Source: BOKV01 sp041739225 (GTDB taxonomy: Bacteria > Pseudomonadota > Alphaproteobacteria > Rhizobiales > Rhizobiaceae). From it: a stretch of DNA of 15,566 nucleotides. This document shows, piece by piece, positions 1-7,623 of the stretch; within the stretch, counting starts at the first letter, position 1; every line of letters begins with the position of its first letter. Made by a program: the position numbers and the translations under genes. Where the stretch lies: assembly GCA_041739225.1 (NCBI GenBank), contig JBGSOG010000108.1, positions 1-15,566 on the forward strand, in the 5' to 3' direction. The notes beneath the pieces were generated by a model. That model worked only from the letters and a program-made list of their open reading frames with translations, did no database searches and was not told the DNA's origin.

Positions 1-460
1 CAGCAATTGCGACGATGATGCCCGCGGCACCGGCAATTCCCTTCTGCTTGGCGTCCATGTCCTTGTTGAGGAAAATCATGGCTATCAACGGCAGGAAGGC
101 GACCAGTGCGATAAACGCACCAAGCTGGTTCTGGATGAAGAACTTGACCGGCTCCTTGCTGGAAGCAGGGTCGAGATGGTTTGCCTTCTTCCACAATTGC
201 GAACCGGCAATGGCAAGAATGCCGACTACCGCGATGAAGCCCATTAGTGTCCACCAGCGCCATTGCGGAAAGCCTTGGGCAGCCGCCAGTTCCTCGAACG
301 AGGGGCGCAACAACCAGACGATGGCGACCACTTCGAGGGCGATTGCAACAAACCAGAGCGCAAGCGCAATATAGCGGTTGCGGGTTGCCTTTGATTTGGC
401 TTCGGGCATTGGAGTGAATGCAGGTTTTTCAGCCTGAACTGCCTTGGGTGCCTTGGACAT
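1..460 (-). CDS. Small integral membrane protein, unknown function (3' end outside window)
   Basis: The frame is open from an ATG at 460 down to the left edge without a stop, giving about 153 residues of a longer protein. The start MSKAPKAVQAEK has AAGGAA about 8 nt upstream, a good ribosome binding site. After a polar, lysine-rich N-terminus (about 30 residues) there is a first membrane segment (around IALALWFVAIALEVVAIVWL), a second (around TLMGFIAVVGILAIAGS), a polar loop with LWKKANHLDPASSKEPVKFF, a third (around GAFIALVAFLPLIAMIFL), a short charged loop DMDAKQKG, and the beginning of a fourth at the edge. No catalytic motif is visible. It lies 119 nt downstream of the RND permease on the same strand and may be co-transcribed with it, as no terminator is evident between them. 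I do not recognise the family with confidence. The reading frame is well supported by its continuity, hydrophobic pattern and start signal. Confidence 0.75.
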   Translation of the reverse strand, partial: MSKAPKAVQAEKPAFTPMPEAKSKATRNRYIALALWFVAIALEVVAIVWLLRPSFEELAAAQGFPQWRWWTLMGFIAVVGILAIAGSQLWKKANHLDPASSKEPVKFFIQNQLGAFIALVAFLPLIAMIFLNKDMDAKQKGIAGAAGIIVAIA

Positions 461-579
461 CGCGCCGTTCCTTTTCCAGCCGGGTTTTGCGGGACCGTGG
501 CTCAAGCGCTGGCTGAGAACAAGCCGATTTTTGATGGATTTGCAGAACTTGCGCTGCTGCGGCATTTTTCACATACAAC

Positions 580-3500
580 TCACGTGCGCAGCACCTTGTA
601 GATGGCCGGAATCACCAGCACCGTCAGCAAGGTGGAAGAGGCAAGGCCGAACAACAACGAAATCGCCAGTCCCTGAAAGATCGGGTCGGTCAGGATCACC
701 GCCGCGCCGATCATTGCCGCAAGCGCGGTCAAAAGGATCGGCTTGAAGCGTACTGCACCGGCCTTGATCAGGATGTCTGTCATCGACACGCCCTCGCCTT
801 TCGGTTCGTTGCGGATGAAATCGACCAGCAGGATCGAATTGCGCACGATGATGCCGGCCAGCGCAATGAAGCCGATCATCGAGGTGGCCGAGAACGGCGC
901 ATCAAACAGCCAGTGCCCGCCCAGAATGCCGATGAAGGTCAGCGGCACCGGCGTGAGGATCACCAACGGCAGCTTGAACGAGCCGAACTGCGCCACGACA
1001 AGAATGTAAATGCCGAGCAATGCGACGATGAAGGCTGCCCCCATGTCGCGGAAGGTCACCCAGGTCACTTCCCATTCGCCGTCCCACAAGAGCGTGGGAA
1101 CACTTTCGTCTTCCGGCTGGCCGTTGAGCGAGATTTCCGGGCGTTGAAGGCCGGTCCAGTCCTGCTTGTCGAGCGCTTCGTGCACGGCGAGCAGTCCGTA
1201 AAGCGGCGCTTCGAAACTGCCTGCAAGTTCTGCGATGACCATCTCGGCAGCCCGGCCATTGTGCCGAAACACCGGGAACGAAGCCTGTTCCTCGCTCAGC
1301 TTCACGACGTCGCCCAGTTCCACCACACCGCGCGCGCCCGGCAACACATTGGCCGGAATCGGCGTGGTCAGGAAGCTCTCATCAAGCGTGCGTTCGTTCT
1401 TGGGCCGCTCAATGCGTATGGGAATCGGATGGCGTCCCTCGCCCCGGTGCGAATAACCTACAATGGCCCCGCCATTCAGCATGGCGATGGTATCGAGCGC
1501 ATCGCCCTCCTCAACCTTGAAGAACTCCACGTCATCGGTTGAAATCGAGGCGCGAATACGCCGCGGTGGCACTCCCCATGAATTGTCAATGTCGACCACA
1601 AACGGAACCGAGCGGAACGCTGCCTCGACCTTTTCCGCAACCGCGCGCCGGGTCTTCGCGTCCGGGCCGTATATCTCGGCAAGAAGCGTGGCCAGGACCG
1701 GAGGGCCCGGTGGCGGCTCGACCACTTTGATGGAGGTTCCAGCCGGCATGGGCAGGGCTTTCAGCCGTTCGCGGATATCCAGCGCGATTTCATGGCTGCT
1801 GCGCTCGCGCTCGGTCTTGGCCGTCAAATTGAGAGAGACATCGCCCATTTGTGGTTCGGCGCGCAAATAGTAGTGGCGCACCAGACCATTGAAGTTGAAC
1901 GGCGCAGCGGTTCCGGCATGGGTCTGCGCACTCTTGATTTCTTCAAGCGCCAGCACGTTGGCAGCAATTGCCTGCACCACGCCATCGGTCGCCTCAACAG
2001 ACGAGCCCTCAGCCAAATCAACCACCACCGAAAGCTCCGACTTGTTGTCGAACGGCAGCAGCTTGACAGTCACATCCTTGGTGTAAAACAGCGCCAGCGA
2101 GCTGAGCGTCAGCAAGCCCACGATGATCAGGAACAGCCAGCTTCGCGCCTTGCTGGCAAGGATTGGCCGCGCCACCGCCATATAATAGCCGCCCAGCCGC
2201 CCGCCATGGGCTGTGGCGCTGTGCTCGTCGCTGTGGTGATGTGCAGGCGCTTTGCCGGCAATCTTCATCATCAGCCATGGCGTCACCATCACGGCCACAA
2301 AAAACGAGAAGATCATCGCCGCTGACGCATTGGACGGGATCGGGCTCATGTACGGCCCCATCATTCCGGAAACGAACAGCATCGGCAGCAGCGCTGCAAC
2401 AACTGTAAGCGTGGCCACAATGGTCGGGTTGCCGACCTCTGCAACTGCGTCGATGGCGGCGGTCTTGCGGTCGCGCTTGTCGCCCATGCCCCAGTGGCGG
2501 GCGATGTTTTCGATCACGACAATTGCGTCGTCCACAAGGATGCCGATGGAAAAGATCAGGGCGAATAGCGAAACGCGGTTGAGCGTGTAGCCCATCAACC
2601 GCGAAGCAAACAGCGTCAGCAGGATGGTGACCGGGATGACGATGGCAACCACCAGCGCCTCACGCCAGCCGATGGCCAGCCAAACCAGCGCAATGATCGA
2701 CAGCGTCGCAAGGCCGAGGTGAAACAGCAGCTCGTTGGCCTTTTCATTGGCTGTTTCGCCGTAGTCGCGGGTGACCTCAACAACGATGTCATGCAGGATC
2801 AGCGAGCCTTCCAGTGTATGGACACGGTGCAGGATTTCTTCTGCCACCGTTACCGCATTGGATCCGGCACGCTTGGCAATCGCCAGCGTTACGGAAGGCA
2901 GGCGAACCACACTGTAACCCTCACGCAGCACGGTGGCGACCAGTGATTCCTGACCGTGCGATACCAGGTCGACACTGGCGACATCGCGCACATAGACCGG
3001 GCGACCGTCGCGCGCGGTTAACAGCAGATTGCCGATTTCGGCAGGCGATTGCAGCGTCTCGCCGGCCACCAGCGCGACTTGCTCGCCACCATCACGAACA
3101 TTGCCCGCAGGAAATGCCCGGTTGGCTCCCATGACCTTTCCGGCCAATTGCTGTAACGTGACGCCATACAGGGCAAGCTGGTCAGGATTTGGCGCAATGC
3201 GAATAAGTTCTGCGTTTTCGCCAACCAGATAGGTCAGGCCGACATCGTTGATCTTCGACACTTCCGCCCGCAATTCACGGGCAATGCGGGTAAGGTCATT
3301 GGCCGAAACGCGGTCCCTGGCTTCCGGCTTGGGGGCAAGGGTCAGGGAAACGATGGCAACATCGTCGATGCCGCGGCCAACGATCTGCGGCTCCGGCACA
3401 CCGGTCGGAATGCGGTCCATGTTGGCCCGCACCTTGTCATGTACCCGCAGGATTGCCGAATCGGCTGAAGTTCCAACAATGAAGCGCGCCGTAACCATCA

Positions 3501-3795
3501 CGCGGTCGTCGCTGGTCTGGGAGTAAACGTGCTCGACGCCGTCTATGCCCTTGATGATCGTCTCCAGCGGCTCGGTGATCAGCTTCACCGCATCGTCGGC
3601 CTTCAAGCCATCAGCCCTCACATGGATGTCGACCATTGGCACCGAAATCTGCGGTTCTTCCTCACGTGGCAATGTCAGCAGCGCCAGCAAACCGAAGGCA
3701 AAGGCTGCGATCAAAAACAGCGGCGTCAAGGGCGAGGATATGAAGCTGCGGGTCAGGCCACCGGCAATGCCCAGTTCCTTGTTGTCGATGCTCAT
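580..3795 (-). CDS. RND-family efflux permease (AcrB/acriflavin-resistance type)
   Basis: This is a 1071-residue inner-membrane proton-driven transporter, the normal length for an RND pump subunit. TM1 (about 22-42) is followed by a large periplasmic porter region (about 43-350), TM2-TM6 (about 355-510), TM7 (about 552-571), a second porter region (about 575-910) and TM8-TM12 (about 918-1068). TM4 carries the proton-relay pair in GILVDDAIVVIEN (D422, D423). In TM10 the segment GIIVRNSILLVDF has arginine (R985) where AcrB has its relay lysine K940. The double aspartate in VDDAIVVIEN resembles hydrophobe/amphiphile pumps rather than CzcA-type metal pumps. A short histidine-rich stretch lies between TM6 and TM7 (H519-H521, H525, H530). 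The start ATG overlaps the stop of the adaptor gene by 4 nt (ATGA), so the two are translationally coupled. No TolC-like outer-membrane gene is seen here. The substrate is unknown. The nearby sox genes and the operator-like repeat upstream make a sulfur-linked role possible, but that is inference. Confidence 0.95.
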   Translation of the reverse strand: MSIDNKELGIAGGLTRSFISSPLTPLFLIAAFAFGLLALLTLPREEEPQISVPMVDIHVRADGLKADDAVKLITEPLETIIKGIDGVEHVYSQTSDDRVMVTARFIVGTSADSAILRVHDKVRANMDRIPTGVPEPQIVGRGIDDVAIVSLTLAPKPEARDRVSANDLTRIARELRAEVSKINDVGLTYLVGENAELIRIAPNPDQLALYGVTLQQLAGKVMGANRAFPAGNVRDGGEQVALVAGETLQSPAEIGNLLLTARDGRPVYVRDVASVDLVSHGQESLVATVLREGYSVVRLPSVTLAIAKRAGSNAVTVAEEILHRVHTLEGSLILHDIVVEVTRDYGETANEKANELLFHLGLATLSIIALVWLAIGWREALVVAIVIPVTILLTLFASRLMGYTLNRVSLFALIFSIGILVDDAIVVIENIARHWGMGDKRDRKTAAIDAVAEVGNPTIVATLTVVAALLPMLFVSGMMGPYMSPIPSNASAAMIFSFFVAVMVTPWLMMKIAGKAPAHHHSDEHSATAHGGRLGGYYMAVARPILASKARSWLFLIIVGLLTLSSLALFYTKDVTVKLLPFDNKSELSVVVDLAEGSSVEATDGVVQAIAANVLALEEIKSAQTHAGTAAPFNFNGLVRHYYLRAEPQMGDVSLNLTAKTERERSSHEIALDIRERLKALPMPAGTSIKVVEPPPGPPVLATLLAEIYGPDAKTRRAVAEKVEAAFRSVPFVVDIDNSWGVPPRRIRASISTDDVEFFKVEEGDALDTIAMLNGGAIVGYSHRGEGRHPIPIRIERPKNERTLDESFLTTPIPANVLPGARGVVELGDVVKLSEEQASFPVFRHNGRAAEMVIAELAGSFEAPLYGLLAVHEALDKQDWTGLQRPEISLNGQPEDESVPTLLWDGEWEVTWVTFRDMGAAFIVALLGIYILVVAQFGSFKLPLVILTPVPLTFIGILGGHWLFDAPFSATSMIGFIALAGIIVRNSILLVDFIRNEPKGEGVSMTDILIKAGAVRFKPILLTALAAMIGAAVILTDPIFQGLAISLLFGLASSTLLTVLVIPAIYKVLRT

Positions 3796-4766
3796 TTCAC
3801 CACCAGCACATCACCCGAGGAAAGGCCGGACAGAATTTCAACCTGGGCAATTGCGTCCTGATCTGTGGCTATGCCTGCGATGACCGACCGCTCGACCTGC
3901 TTGCCGCCGACATCCACCAACACGAAATCAATGCCGGACCGGGTTACCAGCGCGCTCGCCGGAATCAGGATTGCCTTGCGCGTCCCAATCGGCACTTCGA
4001 CCAGAATGCGCGCATCGACATAGGCGATATTTAGTTTTTCAACTTCAACATCAGCGGTTACACGCCCGTTTTCGATTTGCGGATATATCTTGGCAAGGCG
4101 CCCTTGCGTTTCCGCGCCGTCCGTTGAAATGCGAAGCAATGCACCATCCTTCAAAAGAGCGGCATGGCGTTCAGGAATGGACAATCGAAGAAAGAAACCG
4201 CCGCCGCCAATGGTTGCCACCGGCTCGCCGCCCATGATCACGGCACCGCGCGTCACCGGTACAGACAGCACCCTCCCCTCAACCGGAGCCAGCACCGCGC
4301 CTTCTTCACCTTGTTTGATCAGAACCGAACGCTGGGCTTCCAGTGAAGCAAGGCCGTTGCGGGCCACATTCACTTCCGTCTGCAGTTGGTCGAGCCGCTG
4401 CACCGTGGCAACGCCGCGCTTTACCAATGCATCTGTCCGGTTGAAATCGGCTTCTGCCGTCTCGAAGCGTGACTGGGTTGCCCGGATCTGCGCGTCCACC
4501 GAAGCGATCTGGAACGCGATCTTCTCGTCGCGCACGACTGCTATCTGCTGCCCGGCGGTTACCTCGTCCCCTTCGGAGACCTTCAGCTCTTCCACCACAC
4601 CGCCGATGCGGGCGCGAGCCGGGACCGTGTTCCTGGCTTCAACCCGGCCATATACGGCTTTCCATTCGGTGATTTCCGTTGGCTGGATCACAATGGTTTC
4701 AGAAGCCACCGGCATCGCCGAAAACACAAGAAACAGGGCTGTTGCCCAAAGGGGTTTTGCAGGCAT
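3792..4766 (-). CDS. RND efflux periplasmic adaptor (membrane fusion protein)
   Basis: This 324-residue exported protein should link the RND permease to an outer-membrane channel. It begins with a signal peptide (MPAKPLWATALFLVFSAMPVAS, cleavage probably near residue 22). The first half of the lipoyl/biotinyl-like domain is at about 50-76 (RIGGVVEELKVSEGDEVTAG). An alpha-helical hairpin with coiled-coil character follows at about 80-150. The second lipoyl half is at about 157-185 (LAPVEGRVLSVPVTRGAVI), then a beta-barrel and membrane-proximal domain to the C-terminus, ending in GDVLVVK. There is no lipobox cysteine, so it is probably soluble or peripherally attached. The length is slightly short for AcrA-like adaptors but normal for compact MFPs. 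GGAG lies 5 nt before the ATG. It is first in the operon, and its TGA stop overlaps the permease ATG. A perfect inverted repeat 23 nt upstream of its start codon suggests repression of the operon by a DNA-binding regulator. Confidence 0.92.
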   Translation of the reverse strand: MPAKPLWATALFLVFSAMPVASETIVIQPTEITEWKAVYGRVEARNTVPARARIGGVVEELKVSEGDEVTAGQQIAVVRDEKIAFQIASVDAQIRATQSRFETAEADFNRTDALVKRGVATVQRLDQLQTEVNVARNGLASLEAQRSVLIKQGEEGAVLAPVEGRVLSVPVTRGAVIMGGEPVATIGGGGFFLRLSIPERHAALLKDGALLRISTDGAETQGRLAKIYPQIENGRVTADVEVEKLNIAYVDARILVEVPIGTRKAILIPASALVTRSGIDFVLVDVGGKQVERSVIAGIATDQDAIAQVEILSGLSSGDVLVVK

Positions 4767-4788
4767 GGGTACTCCACTGGGATGCTGT

Positions 4789-4812
4789 GTATATTATGAT
4801 TTGCTAATATAC
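4789..4812. promoter_or_regulatory. Candidate operator: AT-rich perfect inverted repeat upstream of the efflux operon
   Basis: GTATATTA and TAATATAC form perfect 8-bp arms separated by 8 nt. The element sits 23-46 nt upstream of the adaptor ATG (on the minus strand), where a repressor would overlap the core promoter or transcript start. AT-rich dyads of this size are typical targets of dimeric winged-helix repressors of the ArsR family, which includes the sulfide- and sulfur-responsive BigR/SqrR/SoxR proteins. No such regulator gene is in the window, so its identity is inference. The symmetry is seen directly. Confidence 0.6.
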
Positions 4813-4862
4813 TAAATTTAACGGAAAACAAGCATCAAAGTGCCGTTCTTCGAACAAGCGCG

Positions 4863-4887
4863 TCCCGCCATCGAATTTCAGGCGGGA
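4863..4887. repeat. Perfect 7-bp inverted repeat (TCCCGCC / GGCGGGA)
   Basis: The arms at 4863-4869 and 4881-4887 are exact reverse complements separated by 11 nt. There is no T-run on either side, so it is not a typical intrinsic terminator. It may be a regulator site or chance. It lies roughly midway between the divergent efflux and kinase start sites. Confidence 0.35.
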
Positions 4888-5122
4888 GGCACCGGGCACA
4901 GTTGCAAAGCAGCCGGAAGTCAAATCCCAAGTCTTGTTCCCGCAAAAATTGTATTCGGCTTGATCCATTGATGTCAGAGGCGAGGTAAATTCAGCGCAGG
5001 GTTCGGAAATCGTCGTACTTTTCGCAAATGGGTTAATTTATTCACTGATCTATGTGCCGGAATTTGCATTTTTACGGCCCGTTAATTCAGTCCCGGTTAA
5101 ATGAATATTGATTTGTCATTGT

Positions 5123-5130
5123 GGGGAAAA
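5123..5130 (+). promoter_or_regulatory. Ribosome binding site deciding the kinase start
   Basis: The stretch GGGGAAAA lies 5 nt before the ATG at 5136, in a good position for a Shine-Dalgarno sequence. It overlaps the alternative GTG start at 5121, which has no purine-rich sequence ahead of it, so 5136 is preferred. Confidence 0.55.
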
Positions 5131-5135
5131 ACCAA

Positions 5136-7049
5136 ATGGGCTCAGTTCTCGAATTCCTCAACCGGATGGTTGATACTTTTGTCCCCGCAAATGTTCGCGA
5201 TGACATAACAAAGGCAAAACGTGTCAGGATGTTCCTGATCAGCCATTTGATCGGTCCGGTGCTGAGCCATCCGATTACCGTGTTCCTGTTGGCGACCGAC
5301 CCAAATCCCTACCCGCACGTTTATGTGCTTGGCGCGTCAATCACCCTTTTTTGGTTGTTCCCGATATTGTTGCGTGTTTGGCCCAATGCCTACACGGCGC
5401 TGGCATTTCTTTCGGTGCAGAACCTCAGCTTTGCCATTTTGTGGGGCTCCTACCACTACGGTGGAATTCAGTCGCCATTCCTGATGTGGTATCTCGTTTT
5501 GCCGCTGCTGGCGTTCTTCTATCTGGGCTCCGGTGCCAAGACGGGAGGAGCAATCTTTGCGCAGATCTCCGGCGGTTTGGCGGTATTTGCGAGCATCTAC
5601 TACATGGGCGGCCAGTTCCCGTTGCACATTCCCATTTCCGAGATGGGCCATGTCAGCTTGATCTCGACCTTCTCTGCCGCGACCTACGTGTTTTTCATGG
5701 CAAGCTACTATGCCAGCGTGGTTGATTCACAGTCGGAATTCCTGAAGGAAATTGCCCGCCACCAAACCACCCTTGCCTTGCTCACCGATGCCAAGGAAGA
5801 CGCCGAACGTGCCAACGGCGCGAAGTCGGATTTCCTTGCAAAAATGAGCCATGAACTTCGTACACCGCTCAATGCCGTGCTTGGCTACAGTGAAATCCTG
5901 CTGGAGGACGCCGAGCTCGATGGTCGCGGTGAACAGATTGCCGACCTGCAAAAGATAAGTGCCGCCGGAAAGCACCTTTTGTCGATGGTCAACGACATCC
6001 TCGACATTTCCAAGATCGAGGCCGGCAAGACCGAGATCTATCCCGAGCGCATCGATTTCAATTCCTTGATCCGGGAAATCGAGGCGACAAGCCGCCCACT
6101 GGCGGCGAAAAACACCAACAACTTCATCGTGGAAAAGGATGCAGATCTCGGTTTCATCTTTGTCGACGGAACCAAACTGCGTCAGGCTGTCTACAACCTT
6201 CTCAGCAATGCAGCGAAATTCACCCAGAATGGCGAAATCCGGCTCAGCGCCCACCGCGTCAAGGGTGCGCAAGACGACACTGTCGTCATTTCGGTCCGCG
6301 ACAACGGCATCGGCATTTCGGCAGAGGGCCAAAAGAACCTCTTCCATTCCTTTGCCCAGGCAAACGGCTCAATCACTGCCAAGTACGGCGGGACCGGGCT
6401 TGGTCTTTCCCTGAGCCGAAATCTTTGCGTCCTGATGGGCGGAGACATTACCGTCGAGAGCAAGGAAGGCAACGGTGCGTGTTTCACCATCAAGATACCG
6501 GCCAACATGGAAGAGATGGAAAAGCGCGCTGATCTTGAGCTGGCCCAAAGCGAGGAAGAGCAGCAGATGCTGCGCGACGCACTCGTGGACCAAAAGACCA
6601 TGAAAGCAGCATTTGCAGGCGTGTCTGCCGGTGGCATACATTCATCCAGCAAGGGAACGATCCTCGTGGTCGATGACGACCTGGCGTTTCTCGAATTGAC
6701 TGACCGCCTCCTGAGCAAAGAAGGCTATTCGGCCATCTGCACAAATGCGCCTGAATCTGTTCTGCAGCTTGCGCGCTCCGCAAGGCCGCTGGCCATGTTC
6801 GTGGACGTGCTGATGCCCGGTCTCGACGGCTGGGATGTGCTGTCCACGCTTCGCTCTGATCCCAGCACGGCCAATATTCCGGTCATCATGCTTTCAATCC
6901 TGGAAGATCGCCAGAAGGCCGAAAGCCACGATGCAGACGGTTTCATCACCAAGCCGCTCGACACCGTAAAGCTGAAGAATGCCTTGAAAATCATTGACCG
7001 CGCAAGGTTGCCGAACAGGGATGCAACAATGTTTCGCTCGGCTTCCTGA
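5136..7049 (+). CDS. Hybrid sensor histidine kinase with six-TM N-terminal sensor
   Basis: This 637-residue inner-membrane kinase starts at ATG 5136, with GGGGAAAA 6-9 nt upstream. An in-frame GTG at 5121 lacks a ribosome binding site and is less likely. Residues about 30-195 form six membrane segments with short loops, with no large periplasmic domain, suggesting a small or lipophilic ligand sensed in the membrane. A helical linker leads to HisKA with KMSHELRTPLNAVLGYSEIL (phospho-acceptor H239), then HATPase_c with N-box NLLSNAAKF (N358), G1 DNGIGIS (389-395) and G2 GGTGLGLS (418-425). A coiled-coil linker (about 457-490) precedes a receiver with acidic pocket D513-D515, phospho-acceptor D557 (FVDVLMPGLDGWD), S587 and K606. 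All catalytic residues are present. Six TMs, kinase and C-terminal receiver is also the layout of Vibrio CqsS. The next gene, 51 nt downstream, is a stand-alone receiver, so phosphotransfer between them is plausible. The ligand is unknown. Confidence 0.93.
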   Translation: MGSVLEFLNRMVDTFVPANVRDDITKAKRVRMFLISHLIGPVLSHPITVFLLATDPNPYPHVYVLGASITLFWLFPILLRVWPNAYTALAFLSVQNLSFAILWGSYHYGGIQSPFLMWYLVLPLLAFFYLGSGAKTGGAIFAQISGGLAVFASIYYMGGQFPLHIPISEMGHVSLISTFSAATYVFFMASYYASVVDSQSEFLKEIARHQTTLALLTDAKEDAERANGAKSDFLAKMSHELRTPLNAVLGYSEILLEDAELDGRGEQIADLQKISAAGKHLLSMVNDILDISKIEAGKTEIYPERIDFNSLIREIEATSRPLAAKNTNNFIVEKDADLGFIFVDGTKLRQAVYNLLSNAAKFTQNGEIRLSAHRVKGAQDDTVVISVRDNGIGISAEGQKNLFHSFAQANGSITAKYGGTGLGLSLSRNLCVLMGGDITVESKEGNGACFTIKIPANMEEMEKRADLELAQSEEEQQMLRDALVDQKTMKAAFAGVSAGGIHSSSKGTILVVDDDLAFLELTDRLLSKEGYSAICTNAPESVLQLARSARPLAMFVDVLMPGLDGWDVLSTLRSDPSTANIPVIMLSILEDRQKAESHDADGFITKPLDTVKLKNALKIIDRARLPNRDATMFRSAS

Positions 7050-7100
7050 CACACCTCAATATCCCCGATTACGTTCACCAAACAGGACAGGTGAGAAAAT

Positions 7101-7481
7101 ATGACACTCGTGCTGATCGTTGAAGACAACCCTGTAAACCGTGATGTGCTTGGCCGCAGGCTGGAGCGCCGCGGCTTTACGGTTCGCTTTGCCGAAGACG
7201 GCCCGTCAGGTATTGAAGCAACCCGGCATCATCGACCTGACGTTGTCCTGATGGACATCGGTCTTGGCGAGATGGATGGCTGGGAAGTCACACGCCGACT
7301 AAAGGCTCAGCCAGATGTGGCACAGATCCCGATCATCGCGCTGACAGCCAGCGCTTTTGAGACGGACCGGATAAAATCCCTCCAGGCCGGGTGCTGCGAT
7401 TTTGACACCAAGCCGGTCGATTTCCCGCGTTTGCTGGGCAAGATCGAACGGGCAATCCAGGGCGCAAGCCAAGCTGCATGA
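7101..7481 (+). CDS. Single-domain response regulator (CheY/DivK-like receiver)
   Basis: This 126-residue protein is a receiver domain with no output domain. It has the acidic pocket E8-D9 (LIVEDNPVNRD), phospho-acceptor D52 (VVLMDIGLGEMDGWEV), T82 in IIALTAS, and conserved K104 in FDTKPVD. The EDNPVNRD and MDGWEVTRRLK segments resemble DivK-type receivers that relay phosphate from hybrid kinases. It begins at an ATG with AGGTGA 6 nt upstream, 51 nt after the kinase stop, and is presumably in the same transcript. It may act as a phosphorelay shuttle or a protein-interaction switch. An adjacent pair of cysteines (C98, C99) just before the conserved lysine region is unusual but of unknown meaning. 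A bidirectional terminator follows about 80 nt downstream. Confidence 0.93.
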   Translation: MTLVLIVEDNPVNRDVLGRRLERRGFTVRFAEDGPSGIEATRHHRPDVVLMDIGLGEMDGWEVTRRLKAQPDVAQIPIIALTASAFETDRIKSLQAGCCDFDTKPVDFPRLLGKIERAIQGASQAA

Positions 7482-7563
7482 AGTTGTAATTGCGCACCCG
7501 GCAGCACCAGGCTTTGCCTGCCGGGCCAACAATCTGATCCCCTCTTCACACTCATTTTCAATG

Positions 7564-7601
7564 AAAAACGCCGCCGCAGGGCACCCTGCAGCGGCGTTTT
7601 T
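7564..7601. terminator. Bidirectional intrinsic terminator between convergent signalling operons
   Basis: The hairpin has an outer stem AAAAACGCCGC (7564-7574) / GCGGCGTTTTT (7591-7601), one C/A mismatch, and an inner stem GCAGGG / CCCTGC (7576-7581, 7584-7589). An A5 run on one side and a T5 run on the other give a U-tract in both directions. It lies between the receiver ending at 7481 (+) and the receiver ending at 7624 (-), and would serve both transcripts. Confidence 0.9.
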
Positions 7602-7623
7602 GGTATCTGGACAAGCGCAAGAC

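Larger units (their letters stand above)
4813..5135. other. Intergenic region between divergent efflux and kinase operons
   Basis: No convincing gene is present in these 323 nt. They hold the 5' control regions of both flanking operons. Features seen are a perfect 7-bp inverted repeat TCCCGCC / GGCGGGA with an 11-nt spacer (4863-4887) and three TTAA boxes (5033-5036, 5082-5085, 5097-5100) in the last 110 nt before the kinase. TTAA boxes are the core of CtrA-type sites in alphaproteobacteria, but the 11-nt spacing of the closest pair does not match the TTAA-N7-TTAA consensus. I could not assign a confident -35/-10 pair. Confidence 0.4.

Noticed and set aside
15..374. Plus-strand open frame of 119 residues at the left edge
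   Set aside because: The opposite strand encodes a continuous membrane protein with a good start and ribosome binding site. The plus-strand frame is its shadow.
913..2325. Long plus-strand open frames (913-1542 and 1792-2325) opposite the RND permease
   Set aside because: They are antisense to a full-length, motif-complete RND gene, and their translations look like low-information shadow frames with no domain.
5082..5100. CtrA binding site upstream of the kinase
   Set aside because: The two TTAA boxes are 11 nt apart instead of the 7 of the consensus, so they are noted only as half-sites.
5727..6347. 206-residue minus-strand open frame inside the histidine kinase
   Set aside because: It is antisense to the HisKA/HATPase region, whose motifs are intact, and shows no recognisable features of its own.
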